DNA of 64,000 bases from Pseudomonas oryzagri (GTDB lineage Bacteria > Pseudomonadota > Gammaproteobacteria > Pseudomonadales > Pseudomonadaceae). Shown piece after piece: positions 50,268-58,564 of this stretch. Location of the stretch: NCBI RefSeq assembly GCF_020831405.1, contig NZ_JAJHPU010000043.1, positions 372,001-436,000 of the forward strand. Reading direction: 5' to 3'. The notes beneath the pieces were generated by a model. The model had not been told where the DNA came from. It saw only the letters and a list, made by a program, of their open reading frames with translations, and did not search any database. Every line of letters begins with the position of its first letter. Positions within the stretch are counted from its first letter, which is position 1. The position numbers and the translations under genes were made by a program.

Positions 50268-51860
50268 TCATCCCTCCTGCTTGAGCGTCGCCCACTCCAG
50301 GCCGAAGCGGGCCAGGTACTTGCGCAGGCGGTCGGCGTCGTTGCTGCTGGCCTTCTGCTGGCGCGACACGCCGAACAGCCGGCGGCCGGCCTCGGACAGC
50401 GAGGTGCACTGACGGGCGACGGCGACGACCTGCTCCAGTTGCAGACGGTCGAACAGATCGAGCTGCTCGGCCGGGGCGCCCAGCAGATCGTCCAGCGGCC
50501 CGTCCCGGCGCGCCTCCTGCCAGTCGTGGCGCAGGCGGGCGAGTTCCTCCTCGACGCCGGCCAGACCGATGCGCCCGACCTCGGCCAGGGTCGCCATGCG
50601 CGTGACCGAGGCCGACAGCTCGCGGAAGTTGCCCGGCCAGCGCGCCTCGCCGGAAGTGGCGAAGGCCAGCCAGGCCTGGCGAGCCTCGCTGGTGAAGCGC
50701 ACCCGCTGGCCGTTCTCGCGCGCGAAGCGCTCCAGCTCGAATTCGAGGTTGGGCTCGATGTCCTCGCGGCGCTCGGCGAGGCCGGGCAGCGTGAAGGTCC
50801 ACAGGTTGATGCGCGCGTAGAGATCCTCGCGAAAGCGCCCCTCGGCCACCCACTGGCGCAGGTCGCGCACCGTGCCGGCGATCAGCTGGAAGTCGCTCGC
50901 CACCTCGCGGTCGCTGCCCAGCGGAAAGAAGCGCTTCTCCTCGATGGCCTTGAGCAACATGGCCTGCTCGTCGAGGCCGAGTTCGCCGATCTCGTCGAGG
51001 AACAGCAGGCCGCCGTCGGCGCTTTTCAGCAGGCCGGCGCGCTCGTGCTGCGCGCCGGTGAAGGCGCCCCTGGCGTGGCCGAACAGCGCCGACATGGCGC
51101 CGTCGCCGCGCAGGGTGGCGCAGTTGAGCTCGACGAAGCGCCCGGCGAGGCGCTGACGGCTCTTCTTCAGCTCGAAGATGCGCCGGGCGAGGAACGACTT
51201 GCCGGCGCCGGTCGGCCCGCACAGCAGGATCGGCGCCTTCGAGCGCACCGCGACCTGTTCGATCTGCTCGATCATGCGGTTGAAGCGCGGGTTGCGGGTG
51301 GCGATGCCGGACTTGAGGAAGGACACCGTGCGCTCGTGCTCCACCGCGAAGCGGCTGGCGATGCGGTCGTAGCGCGACAGGTCGAGGTCGATAAGGGTGT
51401 GGCTGCCGGCGCCCTCATCGCCATCGCGCTTGCGCGGCGGCGAGGTCTGTACCAGCCGCGCCGGCAGGTAGTGGGCCTCGGCCAGCAGGAACCAGCAGAT
51501 CTGCGCGACGTGGGTGCCGGTGGTGATGTGGATCAGGTAGTCCTCCGCCTCGGGAGCGAAGGGGTAGCCCGCGGCGAAGTCGTGCAGCGTGGCGTAGACC
51601 TCCTCGAAGTCCCAGGGATCGCGCAGGTCGATCTCCACGCCGCGGACTTCGGTTTCCGGCGACACCTGGGCGATGTCCTGCCGCAGGCGTTCGAACAGGC
51701 TGCGGCTGCGCGCGTCGTGGAGCAGTTCGAGGCGGTCGATCAGCAGGTCCGGCTGCTGGCACAGGCCGATGGTCGGGCGCCACTTCTCCCAGCGGCGCTG
51801 GCCGCGCCCGGCGAAATCCAGCACGGTGCCGACGAAGCCGAAGGCGACGGTCTTGCGCAT
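50268..51860 (-). CDS. rtcR: RtcR, sigma-54-dependent activator of the RNA repair operon
   Basis: 530 residues from ATG 51860 (MRKTVAFGFVGTVLDF), the canonical RtcR start. The N-terminal CARF/RtcR domain (about 1-180, with LIHITTGTHVAQICWFLL) senses a nucleotide or RNA-derived ligand. The AAA+ domain has Walker A GPTGAGKSF, the sigma-54 loop GAFTGA and Walker B LLFLDEIGEL. The C-terminal HTH is SLSEAGRRLFGVSRQQ. Divergent from the rtc operon it should control, across a 226-base gap. Confidence 0.96.
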   Translation of the reverse strand: MRKTVAFGFVGTVLDFAGRGQRRWEKWRPTIGLCQQPDLLIDRLELLHDARSRSLFERLRQDIAQVSPETEVRGVEIDLRDPWDFEEVYATLHDFAAGYPFAPEAEDYLIHITTGTHVAQICWFLLAEAHYLPARLVQTSPPRKRDGDEGAGSHTLIDLDLSRYDRIASRFAVEHERTVSFLKSGIATRNPRFNRMIEQIEQVAVRSKAPILLCGPTGAGKSFLARRIFELKKSRQRLAGRFVELNCATLRGDGAMSALFGHARGAFTGAQHERAGLLKSADGGLLFLDEIGELGLDEQAMLLKAIEEKRFFPLGSDREVASDFQLIAGTVRDLRQWVAEGRFREDLYARINLWTFTLPGLAERREDIEPNLEFELERFARENGQRVRFTSEARQAWLAFATSGEARWPGNFRELSASVTRMATLAEVGRIGLAGVEEELARLRHDWQEARRDGPLDDLLGAPAEQLDLFDRLQLEQVVAVARQCTSLSEAGRRLFGVSRQQKASSNDADRLRKYLARFGLEWATLKQEG

Positions 51861-52008
51861 CCTGTCTATCCCAAAAGATAAATGACGAGATAAGCATATC
51901 GGATTTTCGGCGCAGCCGACCTGCGCGGCGTTGCGTTTGTTGCGCGGGATTTTTGATAAATCCTTACAAATCAATGTCTTGTATTTTTTATAGAGAGGTG
52001 GGGCAGGC

Positions 52009-52025
52009 CTGGCATGCCAGCTGCA
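52009..52025 (+). promoter_or_regulatory. Sigma-54 promoter of the rtc operon
   Basis: CTGGCATGCCAGCTGCA agrees with the sigma-54 consensus TGGCAC-N5-TTGC: GG at 52011-52012 and GC at 52023-52024 are 12 bases apart. Transcription would start near 52036, about 50 bases before the zinc-ribbon gene. RtcR sites should lie within 51861-52000. Confidence 0.8.
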
Positions 52026-52086
52026 ATACCTGGGTGCCAGGGCCAAGCGGCCAGGCGCAGGCGAGCCGGCGCGGCCGGGAGGAGCA

Positions 52087-52509
52087 ATGGACAGTGGCAA
52101 GCAGAAACGCGCGCGCATCATGGCGCGCCGCCGGCAACGGCGCGAAAGGGCGGCGCTGGTGGCTGCGGGTTGCGACAGCTCCAGCGGCGGGCTGCCGGTC
52201 GACGAGCATCTGCTGTCCTGGGCCGGCTACCACAGCTACGGCGTACCGGACTTCGTGATGCGCGGCCGCTACGTCGACCGGCCGTTCCGCTGCCGCGACT
52301 GCGGCAGCCAGGAGGTCTGGACCGCGGCGCAGCAGAAATGGTGGTACGAGACGGCCCACGGCAGTCTGTACACCACCGCGGTACGCTGCCGGGCCTGCCG
52401 CCAGGCGCGTCGGGACAATTGTATGAATACCCGCGCGGCGGCCTGGCTTGGCCCGCGATCTACTGTGGGGGCGAATTCATTCGCCAACGCGGCCCGGTCA
52501 GGCGAATGA
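52087..52509 (+). CDS. Zinc-ribbon protein, first gene of the rtc operon
   Basis: 140 residues. The Arg/Lys-rich N-terminus (KQKRARIMARRRQRRERA) suits nucleic-acid binding. The zinc ribbon is FRCRDCGSQEVW with the second half VRCRACRQARR, and between them WTAAQQKWWYETAHGS, the pattern of the zf-Tbcl-type probable zinc-ribbon domain. GGAGGAGC precedes ATG 52087. The last 15 or so residues (from VGANSFAN on) and the stop codon come from a REP palindrome, so the native C-terminus was altered. Role in RNA repair is inferred from position. Confidence 0.85.
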   Translation: MDSGKQKRARIMARRRQRRERAALVAAGCDSSSGGLPVDEHLLSWAGYHSYGVPDFVMRGRYVDRPFRCRDCGSQEVWTAAQQKWWYETAHGSLYTTAVRCRACRQARRDNCMNTRAAAWLGPRSTVGANSFANAARSGE

Positions 52510-52522
52510 ATTCGCCCCTACA
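52464..52522. repeat. REP-like palindrome copy 3
   Basis: 22-base arms (52464-52485 and 52501-52522) match at 21 positions around a 15-base loop; the core of each arm is GGGGCGAATTCATTCGCC or its complement. It sits across the 3' end of the zinc-ribbon gene, within the rtc operon and 118 bases before rtcB. Confidence 0.93.
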
Positions 52523-52639
52523 GGAGGGGACCGCCGGGCTCCCTGCGATTGCCCAGCCGGACCGCCGCAAGCGAAGCGAAAAGTCGCCCGCCCGGCCCAC
52601 GGCCTGATCGAATCGAATACATGGAAAAAGAGAAAAACG

Positions 52640-53854
52640 ATGAGTAGCCACGACACCCTCGCCGTCACCGACGGCGCCCCGATCAAGCTGTGGACCCGCG
52701 GCGTGCCGGTGGAGGACGAGGCGCGCGAGCAGTTGCTGAAGACCGCGCGCATGCCCTTCATCTACAAGCACCTGGCGGTGATGCCGGACGTGCACCTGGG
52801 CAAGGGCTCGACCATCGGCAGCGTGATCCCCACCGTCGGCGCGATCATCCCGGCGGCGGTCGGGGTGGACATCGGCTGCGGCATGATGGCGGCGCGTACC
52901 AGCCTGGTGGCCGCCGACCTGCCGGACAACCTGGCCGGGCTGCGCAGCGCCATCGAAGCGGCGGTACCGCACGGTCGCACCGCCGGGCGCCGCGATCTGG
53001 GCTCCTGGGAAACGCCGCCGGCGGCGGTGGACGCCATGTGGGGCGAGCTGCACGAGGGCTTCAAGCGCATCACCGACAAGTACCCACGGCTGAAGAACAC
53101 CAACAACCACAAGCACCTGGGCACCCTGGGCACCGGCAACCACTTCATCGAGGTGTGCCTGGACGAGGTCGACCGGGTGTGGTTCATGCTCCACTCGGGC
53201 TCGCGCGGGGTCGGCAATGCCATCGGCAACCTGTTCATCGAACTGGCCCAGGCCGACATGCGCCAGCACATCGCCAACCTGCCGCACCGCGATCTGGCCT
53301 ACTTCGAGGAAGGCAGCGCGCACTACGACGACTACGTCGAGGCGGTCGGCTGGGCCCAGGACTACGCGCGGCGCAACCGCGGGGTGATGATGCACAGCGT
53401 GGTCGCCGCGGCGCGCCGGGTGATCGCCAAGCCGTTCACCGCCGACGTGGAGGCGGTCAACTGCCACCACAACTACGTGCAGAAGGAGACCCACTTCGGC
53501 CGCGAGGTGCTGGTGACCCGCAAGGGCGCGGTGGCGGCGCACAAGGGCCAGCTGGGCATCATTCCCGGCTCGATGGGCGCCAAGAGCTTCATCGTCCGCG
53601 GCCTGGGCAACGAGGAGGCGTTCTGCTCCTGCAGCCATGGCGCCGGTCGCACCATGAGCCGGACCCAGGCGAAGAAGCGCTTCAGCGTCGCCGACCAGGT
53701 GCGCGCCACCGCCCACGTCGAGTGCCGCAAGGACGCCGAGGTGATCGACGAGATCCCCATGGCCTACAAGGACATCGACGCGGTGATGGCGGCCCAGGCC
53801 GATCTGGTCGAGGTGGTGCACACCCTGCGTCAGGTGGTGTGCGTGAAGGGATGA
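52640..53854 (+). CDS. rtcB: RNA-splicing ligase RtcB
   Basis: 404 residues. GTP/Mn2+-dependent ligase joining 2',3'-cyclic phosphate (or 3'-phosphate) and 5'-OH RNA ends. Metal-site motifs are PDVHLGKGSTIGSV, GVDIGCGMMA, GTGNHFIEVCLDE and CHHNYVQ; the nucleotidylated His is expected in SCSHGAGR, here CSCSHGAGRTMSR. ATG 52640 gives MSSHDTLAVTDG; the RBS is weak. It overlaps the next gene by four bases. Confidence 0.97.
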   Translation: MSSHDTLAVTDGAPIKLWTRGVPVEDEAREQLLKTARMPFIYKHLAVMPDVHLGKGSTIGSVIPTVGAIIPAAVGVDIGCGMMAARTSLVAADLPDNLAGLRSAIEAAVPHGRTAGRRDLGSWETPPAAVDAMWGELHEGFKRITDKYPRLKNTNNHKHLGTLGTGNHFIEVCLDEVDRVWFMLHSGSRGVGNAIGNLFIELAQADMRQHIANLPHRDLAYFEEGSAHYDDYVEAVGWAQDYARRNRGVMMHSVVAAARRVIAKPFTADVEAVNCHHNYVQKETHFGREVLVTRKGAVAAHKGQLGIIPGSMGAKSFIVRGLGNEEAFCSCSHGAGRTMSRTQAKKRFSVADQVRATAHVECRKDAEVIDEIPMAYKDIDAVMAAQADLVEVVHTLRQVVCVKG

Positions 53855-54675
53855 ACGAGGAGGTATCGGAAATGGAGTTCCCCTATGCCCACCCGGTGGG
53901 CGATGCGGTGCGCGCACGCGTGCTCGCCGAACTGGCCGAAGTGGAGCGCCGCCACCAGGTGCGCGTGCTGTTCGCCTGCGAATCCGGCAGTCGCGGCTGG
54001 GGCTTCGCCTCGCCGGACAGCGACTACGACGTGCGCTTTCTCTACGTGCACCGGCCCGAGTGGTACCTGCGGGTTGAGGCGCAGGCGGATGTCATCGAGC
54101 GGCCGCTGGACGACGAGCTGGACATCTCCGGCTGGGAACTGCGCAAGGCCCTGCGGCTGATGCAGCGTTCCAACCCGACGCTGTTCGAGTGGCTGGATTC
54201 GCCGCTGGTCTACCGCGAGGATGCGATGGTCGCCGCCCGTCTGCGGGCGCTGGCGCCGGCGTTCTACTCCGACTGCAAGGGCCGCTGGCACTACCTGTCG
54301 ATGGCGCGCAAGAACTACGCCCGCCATCTGGAGGGCGAACAGGTACGGCTGAAGAAATACCTGTACGTGCTGCGCCCGCTGCTGGCGGTACGCTGGCTGG
54401 ACGCCGGGCGCGGCATGCCGCCGATGCGCTTCGCCGATCTGGCCGCGGCGACCGTGGACGATCTGGCGCTGGCCGCCGAGATCCGCGCCTTGCTGGAGCA
54501 GAAGATGGTGGCGGGCGAGGCCGAATATGGGGCGCGTTTCCCGCATATCCATGCTTTCATCGAGGAGGCGCTGGCGGCGGAGCCGGTGGTGGGGGATTTC
54601 CGCCAGCCGACGGGCGAGCCGGTCGTGTTGGACCGGCTGCTCTACCGGACGGTATGCGAGGAGGAAGCGGCATGA
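53851..54675 (+). CDS. RlaP, RNA-ligase-associated pol-beta-superfamily nucleotidyltransferase
   Basis: 274 residues. Nucleotidyltransferase motif FACESGSRGWGFASPDSDYDVRFLYV gives G-S plus DxD metal ligands. The fold and the location between rtcB and rtcA match the RlaP family described in bacterial RNA repair operons. Proposed to modify or mature RNA ends before ligation; the exact reaction is unproven. The start ATG 53851 overlaps the rtcB stop, and the gene's stop overlaps the rtcA start (ATGA). Confidence 0.88.
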   Translation: MNEEVSEMEFPYAHPVGDAVRARVLAELAEVERRHQVRVLFACESGSRGWGFASPDSDYDVRFLYVHRPEWYLRVEAQADVIERPLDDELDISGWELRKALRLMQRSNPTLFEWLDSPLVYREDAMVAARLRALAPAFYSDCKGRWHYLSMARKNYARHLEGEQVRLKKYLYVLRPLLAVRWLDAGRGMPPMRFADLAAATVDDLALAAEIRALLEQKMVAGEAEYGARFPHIHAFIEEALAAEPVVGDFRQPTGEPVVLDRLLYRTVCEEEAA

Positions 54676-55712
54676 AGACTCGCCAGACGGGGCCGATCGT
54701 GCTCGATGGCGCCGAAGGCGGCGGCCAGCTGCTGCGCACGGCGCTGAGCCTGTCGATGCTCACCGGCACGCCCTTTCGCATCGAGCGCATCCGCGGCGGG
54801 CGCAGCCGGCCGGGGATGCTGCGCCAGCACCTGACCGCGGTGCAGGCCGCCGCCGCGGTGTGTGGCGCCACTGTCGAAGGCGCGGTGCTGGGCTCGCTGG
54901 CGCTGAGCTTTCGTCCCGGCCCGATTCGCGGCGGCGACTACCGCTTCGCCATCGGCAGCGCCGGCAGCTGCATCCTGGTGCTGCAGACCGTGCTGCCGGC
55001 GCTGTGGTTCGCCGACGGCCCGGCCACCGTGACGGTGAGCGGCGGCACCCACAACCAGGCGGCGCCGCCGGCAGATTTTCTGATCCGCAGCTGGCAGCCG
55101 CTGCTGGCGCGCATGGGCGTGCGCCAGCGCCTGGAGCTGCGCCGCCACGGCTTCTATCCGGCCGGCGGCGGCGAGCTGCTGGCTACGGTGGAGCCCTGCG
55201 CCGGGCTGACGCCGCTGGAACTGCCCGGGCGCGGCGAACTGCGCCGGCTGCGGGCCGAGGCCCTGGTTGCCGGGCTGCCGGCGGGGATCGCCTGGCGCGA
55301 GCTGCAGCGGGTCCGGCAGCTGCTCGCCGACGCCGATATCCAGCCCCGCGAGCTGCCGCGTGAGCAAGGGCCGGGCAACGTGCTGATGATCGAGGTCGCC
55401 GGCGACGCGGTGTGCGAGCTGTTCACCGGCTTCGGCGCCAAGGGCGTGAGCGCCGAAAGCGTGGCCGAGCGCACCGTCGCCGAGGTCGAGCGCTACCTGC
55501 ACAGCGGCGCGGCGGTCGGCGAGCACCTGGCCGACCAGTTGCTGTTGCCGCTGGCGCTGGCCGGTGGTGGCGCCTTCACCACCACCCACGTTTCCGATCA
55601 CCTGCACAGCAATGCCGCGGTGATCGAGCGCTTCCTCGCCGTCGAGGTGCGGTTCGAGCCGCAGGAGACGCGGGTGCTGGTGCGCGTGCGGCCTAGTGGT
55701 CTGTTTGGTTAG
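54672..55712 (+). CDS. rtcA: RNA 3'-terminal phosphate cyclase RtcA
   Basis: 346 residues. Converts 3'-phosphate RNA ends to 2',3'-cyclic phosphate with ATP. Conserved LDGAEGGGQLLRTALSLSML, the RGGRSRPGMLRQHL block and SGGTHNQAAPPADFL; the catalytic His is expected in THVSDHLHSN. The final codons (...SGLFG stop) are encoded by the left end of a MITE-like element, so the natural C-terminus has been replaced by a few foreign residues. Last gene of the rtc operon. Confidence 0.95.
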   Translation: MKTRQTGPIVLDGAEGGGQLLRTALSLSMLTGTPFRIERIRGGRSRPGMLRQHLTAVQAAAAVCGATVEGAVLGSLALSFRPGPIRGGDYRFAIGSAGSCILVLQTVLPALWFADGPATVTVSGGTHNQAAPPADFLIRSWQPLLARMGVRQRLELRRHGFYPAGGGELLATVEPCAGLTPLELPGRGELRRLRAEALVAGLPAGIAWRELQRVRQLLADADIQPRELPREQGPGNVLMIEVAGDAVCELFTGFGAKGVSAESVAERTVAEVERYLHSGAAVGEHLADQLLLPLALAGGGAFTTTHVSDHLHSNAAVIERFLAVEVRFEPQETRVLVRVRPSGLFG

Positions 55713-55874
55713 TTCAGTCAGTCAATTTCGGCGCCCATGGCTCCGATACTGCGTTGCCACTCCTCGCCATAGCCCTGCTATGACTCGTCGCGGCGCCTTG
55801 TCGCGGAACCATTAGTTGGTTGAGTAAAGGGTCATCCGAACTTGAGTTAACCAACTAACCGCACAGGCCACTAG
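55693..55874. mobile_element. MITE-like repeat, copy B
   Basis: 182 bases bounded by CTAG on both sides. Terminal inverted repeats: CTAGTGGTCTGTTTGGTTAG at the left and CTAACCGCACAGGCCACTAG at the right match at 17 of 20 positions. No ORF. It fills the gap between the convergent rtcA and EamA genes and supplies both stop codons. Homologous to the copy at 40247-40413. Confidence 0.88.
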
Positions 55875-56776
55875 CGCCCCAGCCGCGCGCTGAGGAAGGT
55901 CGCCAGCACGATCAGCGCGCCGCCGCCGAGGGGGCGCAGGCCGGGCACCTCGGCGAACAGCAGCCAGGCGAAGCCGATGCCGTAGACCGGTTCCATGGCG
56001 AACACCACCGCCGCGGTGCGCGCCTTGAGCACGCGCAGGCTGGAGACGAACAGGCTGTGGGCGAGGCCGGTGCACAGCACGCCGAGCAGGCCCAGCCACA
56101 GCCAGTCCAGCGGCGCCATCGCCGGCAGCTGCGGCGCGGCCAGCGGCAGCAGGCACAGGGCGATGGTCAGGTTCTGCCACAGCGCCGCCTGTACCGGGCT
56201 GATGCCGCGCGCGCTGACCCGGTTGGTGAGCGACAGCAGGGCGAACAGCAGGCCGGACAGCACTGCCCACAGCAGACCCTGGGTGGCCTCTCCGGCCAGC
56301 TCGAATTGCGGGGTGACCAGCAACAGGCCCAGGCACACCAGACCGACCACGGCGAACTCGCCGGCGTGCAGGCGCTCGCGGAACAGCAGGCCTTCGAGCA
56401 GCAGGGTGAAGGCCGGGAAGCTGGCGAAGCCGAGGGTGGCGATGGCCACGCCGCCGACCTTCACCGCCTGGAAGAAGGTCAGCCAGTGCGCGCCGAGCAG
56501 CAGGCCGCCCAGCACCAGCAGGCCGAGCTGGCGCAGGCCGGGGCGGGCATGCGCGCCGTTGCGGGCGAGCGCGGCGAACAGGCCGAGGGCGACCACGGCG
56601 AAGGCGGCGCGGCCGGCGGTGATCAGCAGCGGCGCGGCGGCGGCCAGCTTGCCGAGCACGCCGGTCAGGCCGAACAGCAGGGCGCCGAGGTGCAGGGCGA
56701 GCAGGGCGTTGCGCGGGCCCATGGACGGCGCATCCGGGCTGGCGGAGTGCGGCAGGGCGGGAGTGGTGGACTTCAC
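55871..56776 (-). CDS. EamA/DMT-superfamily transporter
   Basis: 301 residues from GTG 56776, chosen because AGGAAG is spaced seven bases ahead; ATG 56722 (MGPRNALL) is the alternative. Ten hydrophobic helices in two EamA repeats. It follows an AraC regulator gene on the same strand by 83 bases, suggesting joint expression. The TAG stop is the CTAG terminus of the MITE-like element. Substrate unknown. Confidence 0.85.
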   Translation of the reverse strand: MKSTTPALPHSASPDAPSMGPRNALLALHLGALLFGLTGVLGKLAAAAPLLITAGRAAFAVVALGLFAALARNGAHARPGLRQLGLLVLGGLLLGAHWLTFFQAVKVGGVAIATLGFASFPAFTLLLEGLLFRERLHAGEFAVVGLVCLGLLLVTPQFELAGEATQGLLWAVLSGLLFALLSLTNRVSARGISPVQAALWQNLTIALCLLPLAAPQLPAMAPLDWLWLGLLGVLCTGLAHSLFVSSLRVLKARTAAVVFAMEPVYGIGFAWLLFAEVPGLRPLGGGALIVLATFLSARLGR

Positions 56777-56859
56777 GGCGGGACTTCCTGGCAGGATCGG
56801 GCGCAGTCTAGGCGCTCCGGCCCTGCCTGTCTGTCGCGCGCCTCGCGGCTTTTGTCGCG

Positions 56860-57609
56860 CTACTCGCCCCGTCGGCGCAGCTCGCGCGGAGTCGCGCCGA
56901 ACTCGCGGGCCAGGGCGGCGGTGAAGGCGCTCTGCGAGCTGTAGCCGACCCGCGCGGCGATCTCGCCGACGCCGAGGGCGCTGTCCAGCAGCCACTGGCG
57001 GCCCTGGCGCAGGCGCCGGCGGCGCACGTAGTCCATCGGCGTCTGCCCGGTGGCGGCGAGGAAGCGGTCGTGGAAGCGTGCCACCGACAGGCCGCTGAGC
57101 CGCGCCAGGTCCGCCACCTGCAGCGGGCTGGCCAGGTGGCGGTCGATGTGCGCGTCCAGCGCCGCCAGCGGCAGGCCGACCGGCTCGGCGGGCGCGGTCG
57201 GGACGGCCAGGCTGGCCAGCAGCAGGCGGGCGGAATGTTCGGCGACCAGCGCATCGGCGAGCGCCGTGCTGGCGATCCAGCCGACCAGCTGGCTGTGCGC
57301 CGGCGCGAGGTCGTGCTGGCCGGGCTTCTCCAGCAGGCGGCGGCCGGCGTCGTAGTGCGCGCCCAGGCTGTCCTGCAGCCAGTCCTCGCTCGGCACGTCG
57401 AGCACCAGGCACTGGCTGCCATGGCGGCTGGCGCAGGCGTGGTGTTCCTCGGGCGGCACTATGGTCAGTCCCTGGCGCTCGATGCGGGTGGTCTGCCCGC
57501 CGACCGCCAGCTCCAGGCAGCCGGACAGGCCGAACACCAGCTGCACGTGGGCGTGGCTGTGGGCCAGCAGCTCTTCGCGGTAGTGGCGCAGGGTGAGGAT
57601 CGGGGACAT
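56860..57609 (-). CDS. AraC-family transcriptional regulator
   Basis: 249 residues from ATG 57609; ATG 57621 would add four. The N-terminal cupin-like effector domain (HYREELLAHSHAHVQLVFGLSG) is typical of this regulator group. The C-terminal double HTH has LQVADLARLSGLSVARFHDRF and VGEIAARVGYSSQSAFTAALAREFG. Located immediately upstream of the EamA exporter gene, so a likely local regulator of it. Confidence 0.9.
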   Translation of the reverse strand: MSPILTLRHYREELLAHSHAHVQLVFGLSGCLELAVGGQTTRIERQGLTIVPPEEHHACASRHGSQCLVLDVPSEDWLQDSLGAHYDAGRRLLEKPGQHDLAPAHSQLVGWIASTALADALVAEHSARLLLASLAVPTAPAEPVGLPLAALDAHIDRHLASPLQVADLARLSGLSVARFHDRFLAATGQTPMDYVRRRRLRQGRQWLLDSALGVGEIAARVGYSSQSAFTAALAREFGATPRELRRRGE

Positions 57610-57654
57610 GACGAACTCCATGACGAGGCCGCCAGTTTACCCGCCGGGCATCGC

Positions 57655-57683
57655 CTGTCATCGCCCTGCCGTCGTGCTGTCAT
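57655..57683 (+). promoter_or_regulatory. Pho box (PhoB binding site) of the plcP-agt operon
   Basis: Three heptamers in the PhoB pattern, each 11 bases from the next: CTGTCAT at 57655, CTGCCGT at 57666 and CTGTCAT at 57677. Two are perfect matches to the Pho consensus and the middle one matches at 5 of 7 positions. It ends 53 bases before the plcP-like start, leaving room for a -10 element. Confidence 0.92.
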
Positions 57684-57736
57684 GGCGGTTAAACGGGGAG
57701 ATCGCAGCATCGAGGCAAAACCGCCGGAGGCCGTCG

Positions 57737-58564
57737 ATGACCAGTGCCCAACCGCTGCCGCTGAAACGCAAACTGCACGTACGAACCCTGTGGATCTCCG
57801 ACGTGCACCTGGGGACCCGCGACTGCCAGGCCGAACGCCTGGATGCCTTTCTCAAGCGCTACCGACCCGAGCGGGTGTACCTGGTCGGCGACATCATCGA
57901 CGGCTGGAAGCTGCGCAGCGGCGTGTACTGGCCGCAGAGCCACACCAACGTGATCCGCCGGCTGATCAACATGAGCCGGCGCGGCACCGAGGTGATCTAC
58001 GTCACCGGCAACCACGACGAGTGCCTGCGCCGCTACGCCGACCTGGTGCTCGGCAACATCCGCCTGGTCGACGAGGCCGAGCACCTGACCGCCGACGGCC
58101 GCCGCCTGCTGGTGCTGCACGGCGACCAGTTCGACGTGATCACCCGCTACCACCGCTGGCTGGCCTTCCTCGGCGACTCCGCCTACGAGTTCACCCTGAC
58201 CCTCAACCGCTGGCTCAACCACTGGCGCCAGCGCTGGGGCTACGGCTACTGGTCGCTGTCGGCCTGGCTCAAGCACAAGGTCAAGGGCGCGGTCAGCTAC
58301 ATCAGCGAATTCGAGGACGCGCTGGCCCATGAGTGCACCCGGCGCGGTTTCCAGGGCGTGGTCTGCGGCCATATCCACCACGCCGAGATCCGCCGCATCG
58401 GCGCCGTCGAGTACCTCAACTGCGGCGACTGGGTGGAATCCTGCTCGGCGCTGATCGAGCACGCCGACGGGCATATCGAGCTATATCGGCTGGCCGCCGA
58501 ACGGCAGGTCAAATTGTTGCCCGCTGCCCCCGTCAGCGAGCCCGCCACGGAGGTGCAGGCATGA
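57737..58564 (+). CDS. PlcP-like metallophosphoesterase for phospholipid remodelling
   Basis: 275 residues of the calcineurin-like phosphoesterase family: WISDVHLGTRDC, VYLVGDIIDGW, VTGNHDECL, HGDQFD and VCGHIHHAEIR. Such proteins are often labelled UDP-2,3-diacylglucosamine diphosphatase, but the Pho box and the fused agt-like gene point to PlcP, which hydrolyses phospholipid to diacylglycerol under phosphate starvation. GGAGG precedes ATG 57737. The stop overlaps the glycosyltransferase start as ATGA. Confidence 0.85.
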   Translation: MTSAQPLPLKRKLHVRTLWISDVHLGTRDCQAERLDAFLKRYRPERVYLVGDIIDGWKLRSGVYWPQSHTNVIRRLINMSRRGTEVIYVTGNHDECLRRYADLVLGNIRLVDEAEHLTADGRRLLVLHGDQFDVITRYHRWLAFLGDSAYEFTLTLNRWLNHWRQRWGYGYWSLSAWLKHKVKGAVSYISEFEDALAHECTRRGFQGVVCGHIHHAEIRRIGAVEYLNCGDWVESCSALIEHADGHIELYRLAAERQVKLLPAAPVSEPATEVQA

